From positions 1-64,000 of the forward strand of contig NZ_MSDU01000005.1 of assembly GCF_001936625.1 (NCBI RefSeq): a DNA stretch of 64,000 nucleotides, written 5' to 3'. Shown piece after piece: positions 26,314-33,073 of the stretch. A model generated the notes under the pieces. That model was not told the origin of the DNA. It made no database searches and saw only the letters and a program-made list of their open reading frames with translations. A program made the position numbers and the translations under genes. This DNA comes from Domibacillus antri. GTDB taxonomy: Bacteria; Bacillota; Bacilli; Bacillales; Domibacillaceae. Numbering within the stretch: position 1 is the stretch's first letter; the number at the start of each line of letters is the position of its first letter.

Positions 26314-26883
26314 ATGAGGGAGATGAAAACGAAACATTGTAGCCGCTGTGACCAAACGAAGAGATTAAAGGAATTCTATAATCCAGGCCGCCATTACTGT
26401 ATCGCCTGTGAACGCCAGAGCGCAAAGTGGCGTATGCACTCGAAAGCAAATATTGCGGCTACTGCAGCACGTAATGCCGCAAAGAAAGCCGCCAAGTTCG
26501 GAGTGTACAGCGATCTTACTGCCGATGATGTGGCGTATCTGTTCACGATCTCAGGCGGCCGCTGTAGCTATTGCAATCGACTAGACCGGCTTACCCTCGA
26601 ACACTTACTGCCAATGAGCAAAGGACATCCGAATACGATTTCCAACTGCACCGCGGTATGTGCCCGTTGTAACCAGGAAAAGAAAGACGGTGATTTCCTC
26701 GACTTTCTTGAGGTTCGGCTAAGACATCGAGAAGCGGACGAGCTTATGCATCAAGTGGCTTCGCGTCGGGGCGTTCCTTACCGCAATGTACTGGCTGAAT
26801 TTGTAGAGGAACAGCGCCAGTGGAATAACGAGCGTATTCGTAAAATTATGGCCGGATGGGCTGCAGAGGAGGCGACTGGGTGA
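26314..26883 (+). CDS. HNH endonuclease
   Basis: A 189-aa protein. The N-terminal zinc ribbon HCSRC...YCIAC spans residues about 8-32. The HNH core is CSYC (about 84-87), LEHLLPMSKG (about 96-105) and NCTAVCARCN (about 111-120), so the catalytic His and both structural C-x2-C pairs are intact. HNH nucleases of this size often lie beside the terminase in phages, where they help packaging; no terminase is found here. Start among clustered ATGs (26308-26323) is uncertain; ATG 26314 gives 8-nt spacing from AGGAG. Confidence 0.88.
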   Translation: MREMKTKHCSRCDQTKRLKEFYNPGRHYCIACERQSAKWRMHSKANIAATAARNAAKKAAKFGVYSDLTADDVAYLFTISGGRCSYCNRLDRLTLEHLLPMSKGHPNTISNCTAVCARCNQEKKDGDFLDFLEVRLRHREADELMHQVASRRGVPYRNVLAEFVEEQRQWNNERIRKIMAGWAAEEATG

Positions 26884-27110
26884 ACAACGAGCTTTGGAAG
26901 TTTGAAACCGGATTTCTCTGCGGCTATACAGAGGATCGCGACCTCATTCGCAGAATCAAGCGGTATAAGCGGGATTGGATTATATTAGCGGATTACTTCA
27001 AGGGAAACCGTCTTGTTGGTGTTCAATTTAAGATTCCGATTGAGCAGCGGAGGTCGGCTGAAAGGATGTTTAATGTGAAGGCAGATAATCGTGAAAATAA
27101 AGCGATTTAA
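26880..27110 (+). CDS. Unknown protein, 76 aa
   Basis: A 76-aa protein (NELWKFETGFLCGYTEDRD near the start) beginning at GTG 26880, which overlaps the HNH stop codon, with GAGGAGG 7 nt upstream. The sequence suggests a small alpha/beta fold and is rich in Arg and Lys. Its coupling to the HNH nuclease suggests a joint function. Family not recognised. Confidence 0.62.
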   Translation: MNNELWKFETGFLCGYTEDRDLIRRIKRYKRDWIILADYFKGNRLVGVQFKIPIEQRRSAERMFNVKADNRENKAI

Positions 27111-27228
27111 GCAGTTTTATAACTTACCCTACCGCTAGTATTCAAACGTAATAAAAGCCCGTCTGAGATGCCATTTCGCCTTGAAAATCTGTCAAATACA
27201 CACACTTTTACATGGAGGTTCGGTCAGG

Positions 27229-27387
27229 ATGCACATAACAGTCTGTGAGAGCGTCAATCGTAACGCAAAACTAGTAAAAATCACGAAAAATAATCGAGTG
27301 GGCTGGCTAAAAGTTGGTCCGCATGTTTCAAAGCGGCGTATTCAGTACTTGTCTAGCAGCAACGTTGTTAAATGGGAGGCTAACTGA
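27229..27387 (+). CDS. Small basic protein, 52 aa
   Basis: A 52-aa beta-rich basic protein starting MHITVCESVNRNAKLVKITK, with GGAGG 10 nt before ATG. It overlaps the next start by one base (TGATG). Unknown family. Confidence 0.6.
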   Translation: MHITVCESVNRNAKLVKITKNNRVGWLKVGPHVSKRRIQYLSSSNVVKWEAN

Positions 27388-27794
27388 TGGAGAAATTAGA
27401 GCTCTATAAAAAGCAAAAAGCGGTACATGACGCTGGTTCCTACGGCCTTTACTGGGCGTGGTCAGGATTCGCAGAACGAGCGCACACATTAGAGAAAGAA
27501 ATCGATCAGCTGAGACGCGACGGCACCGGAACTGAAAAGGAAATGTCCAAGTTAACCAGCCTTAGAGACTCGGCTATCCGAGCGGCGGATGATATGCACG
27601 AAAAAATGCAGGTGTTAATTACATCTTCGGATTACTTGAAAGATACGGAAAAAGAGGCGGTTGCCGAGTTTAATCGTTTTGCAGAAGAAAAGCAGCGAGA
27701 AGTTTCGGATGCACGAGCCCAATATTATAAAGTACTGTCTCCGTTTAAGGCTTGCGATCTTCACTCATTAAAAATCACAGGAGGGAAGCAGTAA
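27387..27794 (+). CDS. Coiled-coil protein, 135 aa
   Basis: A 135-aa almost entirely helical protein with heptad-like Leu/Ala spacing from about residue 30 to 115. No hydrophobic segment. ATG overlaps the upstream stop, so translation is coupled. It resembles small phage scaffold-like or accessory proteins only in composition. Confidence 0.6.
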   Translation: MEKLELYKKQKAVHDAGSYGLYWAWSGFAERAHTLEKEIDQLRRDGTGTEKEMSKLTSLRDSAIRAADDMHEKMQVLITSSDYLKDTEKEAVAEFNRFAEEKQREVSDARAQYYKVLSPFKACDLHSLKITGGKQ

Positions 27795-27917
27795 ATGGCT
27801 CGACAAAAACGGAAACCGCCGAAAATTTACAAGAAACAAGGTTTTATTTTAGCTGATTTACTAGCGGACGAAATTCGCGAAAAGCTGATGAAAATGACAA
27901 TCGTTAAACACAACTAA
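27795..27917 (+). CDS. Small basic protein, 40 aa
   Basis: A 40-aa frame starting MARQKRKPPKIYKKQGFILA. It begins right after the previous stop, with GGAGGGAA 8 nt upstream. Very basic N-terminus and a helical C-terminus; possible nucleic-acid contact. Unknown family. Confidence 0.58.
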   Translation: MARQKRKPPKIYKKQGFILADLLADEIREKLMKMTIVKHN

Positions 27918-27936
27918 CTAAGAGGAGTTAATAAAT

Positions 27937-28413
27937 ATGGGAAAAACAATCGTAGAAATTAAAGAACTAATCAACAAGGCTCATGCAACTAGAGACGAAG
28001 CAACGGGCATTTACCGCGCTTGGCGCCAGAAATACGATCAGGAAGCCGGAAAGATACGATCAAGCCGTGAACTGACGCAGGAAGGTCAGGATAAACTGAT
28101 CGCCGCACTTAATAAGCGTAAAGAAATAGAGGTTATGAAGCTCGCGGAATCCCAGGTCAGTCTTTATCGTAAGTACCTGGATGATGCCTATAAAGCAGCT
28201 GACAAGATCGCATATGCTCCGCTTCCAAAGGTTGATGAGGAAAAAGCAGCTCGCTGGGAAAAGAGTTTCGGTGAATTAAAAACGCAAGTCATGCTGAGTG
28301 ATCCGAAAAAGGCGCTTCAAATGATTTCCGATTTTGTTACCAACACGGATGAGCAGGCTTTAGTTGATCGCGTCCGCCATGAGTTTTCTTCTCTTATTGC
28401 GCCGGTAATTTGA
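27937..28413 (+). CDS. Coiled-coil protein, 158 aa
   Basis: A 158-aa helical protein with long charged stretches (TIVEIKELINKAHATRDEAT at the start) and AGAGGAG 10 nt before ATG. It has the same style as the protein at 27387, including a Tyr-Arg-Lys-rich middle. No enzyme motif. It might be a structural or assembly factor. Confidence 0.62.
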   Translation: MGKTIVEIKELINKAHATRDEATGIYRAWRQKYDQEAGKIRSSRELTQEGQDKLIAALNKRKEIEVMKLAESQVSLYRKYLDDAYKAADKIAYAPLPKVDEEKAARWEKSFGELKTQVMLSDPKKALQMISDFVTNTDEQALVDRVRHEFSSLIAPVI

Positions 28414-28422
28414 CAAGCTGAC

Positions 28423-28707
28423 ATGCCAACCCGTTACAAGTTCAATGATCTATTTGAAGAAACGAAAACCAAAGCTCGCGGACCGGAAGGAGTCGAGGCT
28501 TTAAAAGCAATGGAGACGGCCGAGGCACTGCGCAACGGTCGTTTTTGGAGTTCTATCGTAACCGACAATGTTTCGACAGTCAGCTTAACGGCTCAGCAGA
28601 GTTTTGAAAATCCGGCTGCCTACTTCGCAGCTAATCCGGGTGCGGCAAACGTTAATACATCGCTGATATCAATGGAAGAATCCTTGCTGAGCGCGGAATA
28701 CGAATAA
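28423..28707 (+). CDS. Unknown protein, 94 aa
   Basis: A 94-aa protein (MPTRYKFNDLFEETKTKARG at the start) with a low-complexity Asn/Ala/Ser-rich second half. ATG lies 9 nt after the previous stop without its own SD, so it is probably translated by coupling. It could also be a fragment of a longer ancestral gene. Confidence 0.5.
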   Translation: MPTRYKFNDLFEETKTKARGPEGVEALKAMETAEALRNGRFWSSIVTDNVSTVSLTAQQSFENPAAYFAANPGAANVNTSLISMEESLLSAEYE

Positions 28708-28861
28708 GAAAAAAACTGCGGGTTTGAATGGCTCCGGCGTGACATACCGGGAAGTCAGACCGCATCAACCTCCGTTAAGCAAGCCGGCGTCGTGACCTTA
28801 CGCCTCGGAACGAAGACACGGCGCCGTTTTCACGCAAAAAAACAAAAAAGGGGTCGTATAC
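28708..28861. other. Non-coding GC-rich stretch with hairpins
   Basis: A 154-bp gap with no open frame of use. It contains GGCGT...ACGCC, CCGG...CCGG and TGAC...GTCA dyads in a GC-rich block followed by an A-rich leader and AAAAGGGG. It may be a structured leader RNA for the 28862 gene or a relic of deleted genes. Confidence 0.35.
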
Positions 28862-29089
28862 TTGAAAATTCTACACAGTGAAAACGGACAAATCGTCATC
28901 ACAGGCGATGAATCATTACTAGCGAAAATTGAAGGCGAAAATCTCAATGAAATCAGCGTGGATGACATTCGCGTCGATGCGGATGAGTTGTCTAAGTTGT
29001 TCGAAATTGCTTGCGCTAGAAAAACAGTAGAAACGATCGGACGTTATTCGTTGCTAAAAGAAAAGTATCTCGCAACATACAGCGCATAA
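28862..29089 (+). CDS. Unknown acidic protein, 75 aa
   Basis: A 75-aa acidic protein starting at TTG 28862, 8 nt after AAAAGGGG. The N-terminus reads MKILHSENGQIVITGDESLL and the rest alternates beta and helix. It is followed at once by a terminator hairpin. The position two genes before the tape measure is where phages carry tail-tube or chaperone genes, but no similarity is visible to me. Confidence 0.6.
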   Translation: MKILHSENGQIVITGDESLLAKIEGENLNEISVDDIRVDADELSKLFEIACARKTVETIGRYSLLKEKYLATYSA

Positions 29090-29091
29090 AG

Positions 29092-29118
29092 AGCGGCCCC
29101 ACGCGGGCTGCTTTTTTA
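29092..29118 (+). terminator. Terminator before the tape-measure pair
   Basis: AGCGGCCC pairs with GGGCTGCT around CACGC and is followed by TTTTTATTT. It would limit read-through into the following two genes. Confidence 0.82.
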
Positions 29119-29142
29119 TTTATGAACAAAGGGGATGAGAGA

Positions 29143-29460
29143 ATGGACAGTTTAAATCGGAGAAAAATCATGAACTTAATGAGCGATACACAAGCTGTTG
29201 TAAACGGAATGAAGAAAGATAGAATCAGTAAGCGCAAAATCGCTCGTGTTACAAATCACCAGTTAGTGTTCGAATCAATGTCGCGCAGCCTTGACGAGAA
29301 GACAGCGAAGGCTGGAGCGCTTGCATTGTTACAAATCGAGGCTGTTCGTGCTTTCGCATTGGCGTATAATGAGCGCCTTGTTGATTTTTCTGAAATCGAG
29401 AAGATGGGTGCAAAGGTAACGGATATTGCCGAAGCTATTGAGAAAGTGGTCGGTGCATAA
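29143..29460 (+). CDS. Small protein in tail-chaperone position, 105 aa
   Basis: A 105-aa helical protein starting at ATG 29143 with AAAGGGGATG 8-9 nt upstream. Its stop overlaps the tape-measure start as TAATG, so the two are translationally coupled. In siphophages the gene just before the tape measure is the tail assembly chaperone. Size and place fit, but I see no -1 slippery site or sequence match. Confidence 0.65.
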   Translation: MDSLNRRKIMNLMSDTQAVVNGMKKDRISKRKIARVTNHQLVFESMSRSLDEKTAKAGALALLQIEAVRAFALAYNERLVDFSEIEKMGAKVTDIAEAIEKVVGA

Positions 29461-31244
29461 TGGCAATGGACCTGACAGCTGTACTCCGTCTTCGAGATGA
29501 AATTTCGCGTCCTATGAAAAACATCCGCAAAACAATGGACTCGCTGAAAATCGCTACAGAAAACGCCAAAAACACAAATCAACAGTTTTCGCAAGGACTA
29601 TCGTCGATGAAATCCGGCGCAGGCAGTGCAACGCGAGCTGTTGCGGGGCTTGCAGGCGCTATCGGAGGCGTTTACGCGGCGCAAAAGCTCCTCAACGCAA
29701 CCGTCGGAGAAGCGATGAAAGTCGACTATAACCGCGTAAGTTTACAGGCGATGTTCAAAGGTGACCAAGCGGCGGCCGAAGAACTAACGAAGTTTATCGA
29801 AAACAAAGCGATGAACTCCGTTATGTCCTATCAAGATGTACTCGGTTCAACGCAATCATTCTCGACTTTGACGAAGAATACGGATCAGATCAAAGAAATG
29901 GTCGGATTAACCGAGCGGCTGTCGTACTTAAATCCGATGGAAGGCTTCGAGGGTGCAGGCTTTGCGATTAAGGAAGCGCTAGGCGGCGACTTAGTTTCGA
30001 TTAAAGACCGCTTTAACTTGACGAGTGACCAGTTGGCTCCATTGAAAGAGGCGGCTTCACAGACGGAGAAACTGGCGGCGTTAAATAAGATTCTGAACGA
30101 CGTTGGCATCACTACGGAATATCTCGGCACGGTTAACGACACGACATATGCAAAATGGAACAAGTTGACGGATACGGTTCAGGCCGCATTCCGGAAGCTA
30201 GGCGAAGCGGCGCTCACTTCGGTCGGGCCGATGGTCGATAAACTAACGGCGTTTATGGAGAGTTCGTCCTTCGCGAAGTTCCAGTCTGAGGCACAAACGG
30301 CATTTGCATCGATGTTTGAGTCATTTGGCGCTGGCGTGACGAAGCTGTACGAGAACCGCGCGGCTATTATGGAGTTTGCATCGAGTGCGTTAGTCGTATT
30401 GAAAGACGTTGGCAACGCGATTAAAAACATCGCAGTCTTTATCGTGGATAATTGGAGCGTCATCAAGCCGACTATTCTCGGAGTTGCGGCGGCGTTTGCA
30501 GCGTTTAAGATTATCGGGACCGTGGTGTTGCTAGTACAAGGAGCAATTAGCGTCTTCGGTGTACTTTCGAAGACATTTAAACTCGCGAAGACTGCATTTA
30601 CGATACTACGATTGTCGATGCTATTATTCCCTGGCGGCTGGATTATCGCTGCAATCGGCGCGGTAGTAGCGGCAGGCGTATGGCTATATAAAAACTGGGA
30701 TATCGTCAAGGCGAAGGCAGGTGAGTTGTGGACGTGGATCAAAGACAAGTGGTCAGCGCTGAAGGAAAAAACGGCTGAAACGTGGGACAGTATAAAGTCG
30801 AAAATCAGTGGCGCAATGGACGCAGCTAAGCAAAAAGTAAAGAATTTCTTCCAGCCGTTACTCGACTTTATTTCAGACGCAAAAGGGCGTTGGGAGTCAT
30901 TAACAAGTAAAATAACTAGCTTCTCAATGCCGAAGATTAGCCTGCCGTCCATGTCGAAATGGGCGCAGAACCTTATTCCAGGCGGAGATAGCGGCGTAGA
31001 TGGTTCAGCATTTCACGGCGAGCGTTTTGTACCCCGGGATAATATGCTCTACAAGTTGCACAAAGGGGAAACAGTTTTGCCAAGACCGGAAGCAGAAGTA
31101 TATCGCGCAGGAAAGTCCGGCGTCAATAACGTCTACCTGACGGTCAACTATGCAGGCGGCCCGTCGCTTACCGAATCCGAAATGGAACGCTTCTCCGCGT
31201 TCTTAAATCGCAGATTGGCGCAGGCTGTAGAGGGGGGAGCATAA
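29460..31244 (+). CDS. Phage tail tape-measure protein
   Basis: A 594-aa tape-measure protein. The N-terminus (RLRDEISRPMKNIRKTMDSL) and Ala/Gly-rich helical body to about 320 are typical. Hydrophobic segments follow at about 330-365 and 388-410, then repeated Trp-Lys coiled segments at about 410-480. The C-terminal FVPRDNMLYKLHKGETVLPR is a hallmark of tape-measure proteins. These set siphophage tail length and pass through the tail into the host. At about 1.5 angstrom per residue it would correspond to a short tail near 90 nm. No tail tube, tail tip or baseplate gene accompanies it. Confidence 0.9.
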   Translation: MAMDLTAVLRLRDEISRPMKNIRKTMDSLKIATENAKNTNQQFSQGLSSMKSGAGSATRAVAGLAGAIGGVYAAQKLLNATVGEAMKVDYNRVSLQAMFKGDQAAAEELTKFIENKAMNSVMSYQDVLGSTQSFSTLTKNTDQIKEMVGLTERLSYLNPMEGFEGAGFAIKEALGGDLVSIKDRFNLTSDQLAPLKEAASQTEKLAALNKILNDVGITTEYLGTVNDTTYAKWNKLTDTVQAAFRKLGEAALTSVGPMVDKLTAFMESSSFAKFQSEAQTAFASMFESFGAGVTKLYENRAAIMEFASSALVVLKDVGNAIKNIAVFIVDNWSVIKPTILGVAAAFAAFKIIGTVVLLVQGAISVFGVLSKTFKLAKTAFTILRLSMLLFPGGWIIAAIGAVVAAGVWLYKNWDIVKAKAGELWTWIKDKWSALKEKTAETWDSIKSKISGAMDAAKQKVKNFFQPLLDFISDAKGRWESLTSKITSFSMPKISLPSMSKWAQNLIPGGDSGVDGSAFHGERFVPRDNMLYKLHKGETVLPRPEAEVYRAGKSGVNNVYLTVNYAGGPSLTESEMERFSAFLNRRLAQAVEGGA

Positions 31245-31255
31245 CGAATAAACAA

Positions 31256-31285
31256 AGGGCTGCCTTCCGAGGCGGCTCTTTTTTT
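31256..31285 (+). terminator. Terminator of the tape-measure operon
   Basis: AGGGCTGCCT pairs with AGGCGGCTCT around TCCG, followed by a seven-T run. Confidence 0.9.
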
Positions 31286-31307
31286 GTGCCTATAATCAGG
31301 AAATAAC

Positions 31308-31336
31308 TTGTACAACGAAACCCACGCCGTTATAAT
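31308..31336 (+). promoter_or_regulatory. Outward-facing promoter at the right end of the element
   Basis: TTGTAC, 17 bp, TATAAT. No gene follows it within the element. In the circular form it would read across attP into the integrase. In the integrated form it runs only into attR and the host terminator at 31573. Confidence 0.7.
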
Positions 31337-31450
31337 TAAGAAACAATACACGTTACGTTGAATACGTAAGAACGAAAAAATACATAGCTACGATATATCG
31401 CGAAAATCCGGTTAAGTTAGCGTTTGGGGCTTCGATCGTATACCGCATAA
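31337..31450. other. Right-end sequence of the element, possible integrase arm sites
   Basis: No gene. It contains ACGTTACGTTGAATACGTAAG near 31351-31371, similar to the ATACGTTA motif beside attL (14962-14969), which could be arm-type sites for the integrase. Confidence 0.35.
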
Positions 31451-31541
31451 TTTACGATTGACAATCCGAACGCCATCGCATCATGCGGCTGCGGTTCATC
31501 CTTCTGAACAGCAACAGAAGCGGGAACACCGGAGAACTGCT
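31451..31541. repeat. attR: right 91-bp attachment repeat
   Basis: A copy of the last 30 codons of the Fe-S carrier gene without its 5' part. The single difference, T at 31505, would turn codon 111 (CGA, Arg) into TGA. It is followed by the host gene's displaced terminator. Confidence 0.95.
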
Positions 31542-31572
31542 GAAGCTAATCATTAAAAAAAGTTATTCTATT

Positions 31573-31624
31573 TACGATCTTCTTTACCGGTTCATTGGAA
31601 CTCGATAAAAGAAGATCGTTTTTT
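31573..31624 (+). terminator. Displaced native terminator of the Fe-S carrier gene
   Basis: AACGATCTTCTTT pairs with AAAGAAGATCGTT, followed by T's, 32 bp after attR. It is in the position expected for the uninterrupted gene's own terminator. Confidence 0.85.
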
Positions 31625-31651
31625 AGCGGCAAATGAAATAAAGTTTTGCGG

Positions 31652-31762
31652 TTAGTATCTTTTTTTATTTTTCAGCGTCAGTAAAATGACAGCAGCCGGG
31701 ATGGCAACATAGAAAACGATAAAGAACGCAATGATAAATTGGAGCATGATCATATCATACAC
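31652..31762 (-). CDS. Small membrane protein, 36 aa
   Basis: A 36-aa frame starting at GTG 31762 (an in-frame ATG follows three codons later). It holds one membrane helix (LQFIIAFFIVFYVAIPAAVI) and a basic tail KNKKRY. GAGGTGG lies 5-6 nt before GTG. Inside-positive single-pass topology. Family not recognised. Confidence 0.55.
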   Translation of the reverse strand: MYDMIMLQFIIAFFIVFYVAIPAAVILLTLKNKKRY

Positions 31763-31865
31763 AAAAACCACCTCATTTTTTGTTTTTTACTAATATGAAC
31801 AATAACCAATTTTTTAATCGGCAATTTTTAAGAAGAACAAATAGAAATGGCTGGTTAGCCAGAAG

Positions 31866-31897
31866 AAAACCGTCCGGCGGAGGCTGGACGGTTTTTA
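31866..31897 (+). terminator. Hairpin terminator, gene of origin unclear
   Basis: AAAACCGTCC pairs with GGACGGTTTT around a 10-nt loop and ends in T's. No supported gene precedes it on this strand. Confidence 0.65.
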
Positions 31898-31929
31898 AAT
31901 TGGTCAAGGAAAACAAAAATTCACCTATG

Positions 31930-31956
31930 AAAAAACCGGCACACAGCCGGTTTTTT
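31930..31956 (-). terminator. Bidirectional terminator of the yhfK-like gene
   Basis: AAAAAACCGGC pairs with GCCGGTTTTTT around a 5-nt loop, directly after the stop codon. Confidence 0.9.
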
Positions 31957-31958
31957 CA

Positions 31959-32606
31959 TCAAATTTGTCTCAATGCTTCTCCTATTGGGACATCGCCGGA
32001 AACGATTTCAAAAATGCGGCCTTCTGTTTCGTGAACGAGTAAGCATTGTACGAGTACTTCTGCCACATCTGCGCGGGAAATGGTTCCGGTTCGGTCAGCA
32101 ATTTGTACAGCCGCCGCCACTTTTCCAGAAGGGGAGTCATTTGTTAAACATCCGGGCCGGACAATGGTATAATTCAACCCGCTTTTCATTAAATGGGCAT
32201 CTGCCGCGTATTTCGCTTCAAGATAATGACGAATAAATTCAGAAGCGGCATCCGGACGGTCAGCTCCCATAGAACTGAGCATAATAAATCGTGTAATCCC
32301 GTGCTGAACAGCTAAATTCACCGCTTTTATCGCGCCGTCGCGGTCAACGGCAATGGTTTTATCATGACCGGTTGAAGAGCCTGAACCGGCAGCAAAAATA
32401 ATGGCATTTACATCATTTATCGCATAGCTGAAATCCTGCTCCAGATCGGCCAAAACAGGCTTTGCGCCTAACTTTTCCATCTCCCGCATTTGATCTGTTT
32501 TTCTGACCATTGCTTTTACATGATGCTGAATGTTTTCAGCCAGGCTGCTGACGGCGAGACGGCCTGTATGACCGGCGGCGCCAATAACGAGCACATTCAT
32601 AGTCAA
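31959..32606 (-). CDS. NAD(P)-binding oxidoreductase YhfK-like
   Basis: A 215-aa atypical short-chain dehydrogenase/NmrA-like protein. The NAD(P) motif VIGAAGHTGRLAV is at residue 6, and FAAGSGSSTGHDKT near residue 70 and MLSSMGADRPD near 115 are family signatures. Relatives such as YhfK bind NADP and may act as reductases or redox sensors. Substrate unknown. The start ATG follows AAAGGGTGA. Confidence 0.85.
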   Translation of the reverse strand: MTMNVLVIGAAGHTGRLAVSSLAENIQHHVKAMVRKTDQMREMEKLGAKPVLADLEQDFSYAINDVNAIIFAAGSGSSTGHDKTIAVDRDGAIKAVNLAVQHGITRFIMLSSMGADRPDAASEFIRHYLEAKYAADAHLMKSGLNYTIVRPGCLTNDSPSGKVAAAVQIADRTGTISRADVAEVLVQCLLVHETEGRIFEIVSGDVPIGEALRQI

Positions 32607-33073
32607 TCACCCTTTTTATTGTTAGTTTACCCGCACTAACTGACTTAAAACAGGCAAGTATTGTGCAAAGGCTGGACTTTTACTGATGGGTCAATATAGG
32701 ATTTTGTGTTATTCACAGCCGTTAACGCTTCACCCATCCAGTGGCGATTCGTTTTATGTTTCCCTCATATGCAGCGTTTTCCCAGCTGCGTAAATACCTT
32801 GACAGTAATGGAATTTTTCTCTTTCGCAAGCTCCCAATTTTTTAATGAGTGACCTCCCGCTGCTCTTTTTTCTTTATTAGACAGAACTTTTCAGACCAAG
32901 TCCTGTCTGAAATTAGTTGGCAAAATAACTTGAAAAACGATGTCAAAACGTCTATGATAAAACTAGTTGTGCACATTGTTAACATTTTGTGTCAAAATGA
33001 AACATGTTTTTTTATAACCATACGTGAAGAATATCACATTCTTTACCGAATATTTTAATAGAGGTGGATAAAG
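32607..33073. other. 467-bp intergenic region with promoter elements
   Basis: No supported gene. It holds a dyad GTTAG...CTAAC at 32620-32639 near the yhfK start, a long-range GATGGGT...ACCCATC pair (32685-32738), and a perfect TCAGAC-8-GTCTGA dyad at 32891-32910. The promoter TTGAAA-17-TATGAT at 32930-32958 is placed to drive yumB. The TCAGAC dyad just upstream could be an operator. Confidence 0.5.
32930..32958 (+). promoter_or_regulatory. Promoter of the NADH dehydrogenase gene
   Basis: TTGAAA, 17 bp, TATGAT, about 115 bp before the start codon, leaving a leader rich in A/T. Confidence 0.6.

Larger units (their letters stand above)
14746..31541. mobile_element. Integrative element in the 3' end of the Fe-S carrier gene
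   Basis: A 16,705-bp unit bounded by 91-bp direct repeats. A tyrosine integrase sits next to attL. It holds 28 candidate genes: integrase, serine resolvase, at least five helix-turn-helix proteins, replication-type genes, an HNH nuclease and a tape-measure protein, plus many small unknowns. Recognisable capsid, portal, terminase, lysis, conjugation or relaxase genes are absent. Lysogeny and replication genes are laid out as in temperate phages or phage-plasmids, so it is a candidate satellite, plasmid-like prophage or reduced prophage. The sides are unambiguous; the biological class is inferred. Confidence 0.93.

Noticed and set aside
29143-29470. Programmed -1 frameshift between the chaperone-position gene and the tape measure
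   Set aside because: I looked for an XXXYYYZ slippery heptamer near the end of the 105-aa gene and saw no convincing one; a simple TAATG overlap explains the join.
31780-32034. An 84-codon plus-strand frame overlapping two terminators
   Set aside because: No SD and it reads through two strong hairpins and into the yhfK-like gene in antisense.
32960-33000. Rex operator (TTGTGAA-N6-TTCACAA type) upstream of yumB
   Set aside because: TTGTTAAC and TTTTGTGTCAAA segments are present but do not form the symmetric site.
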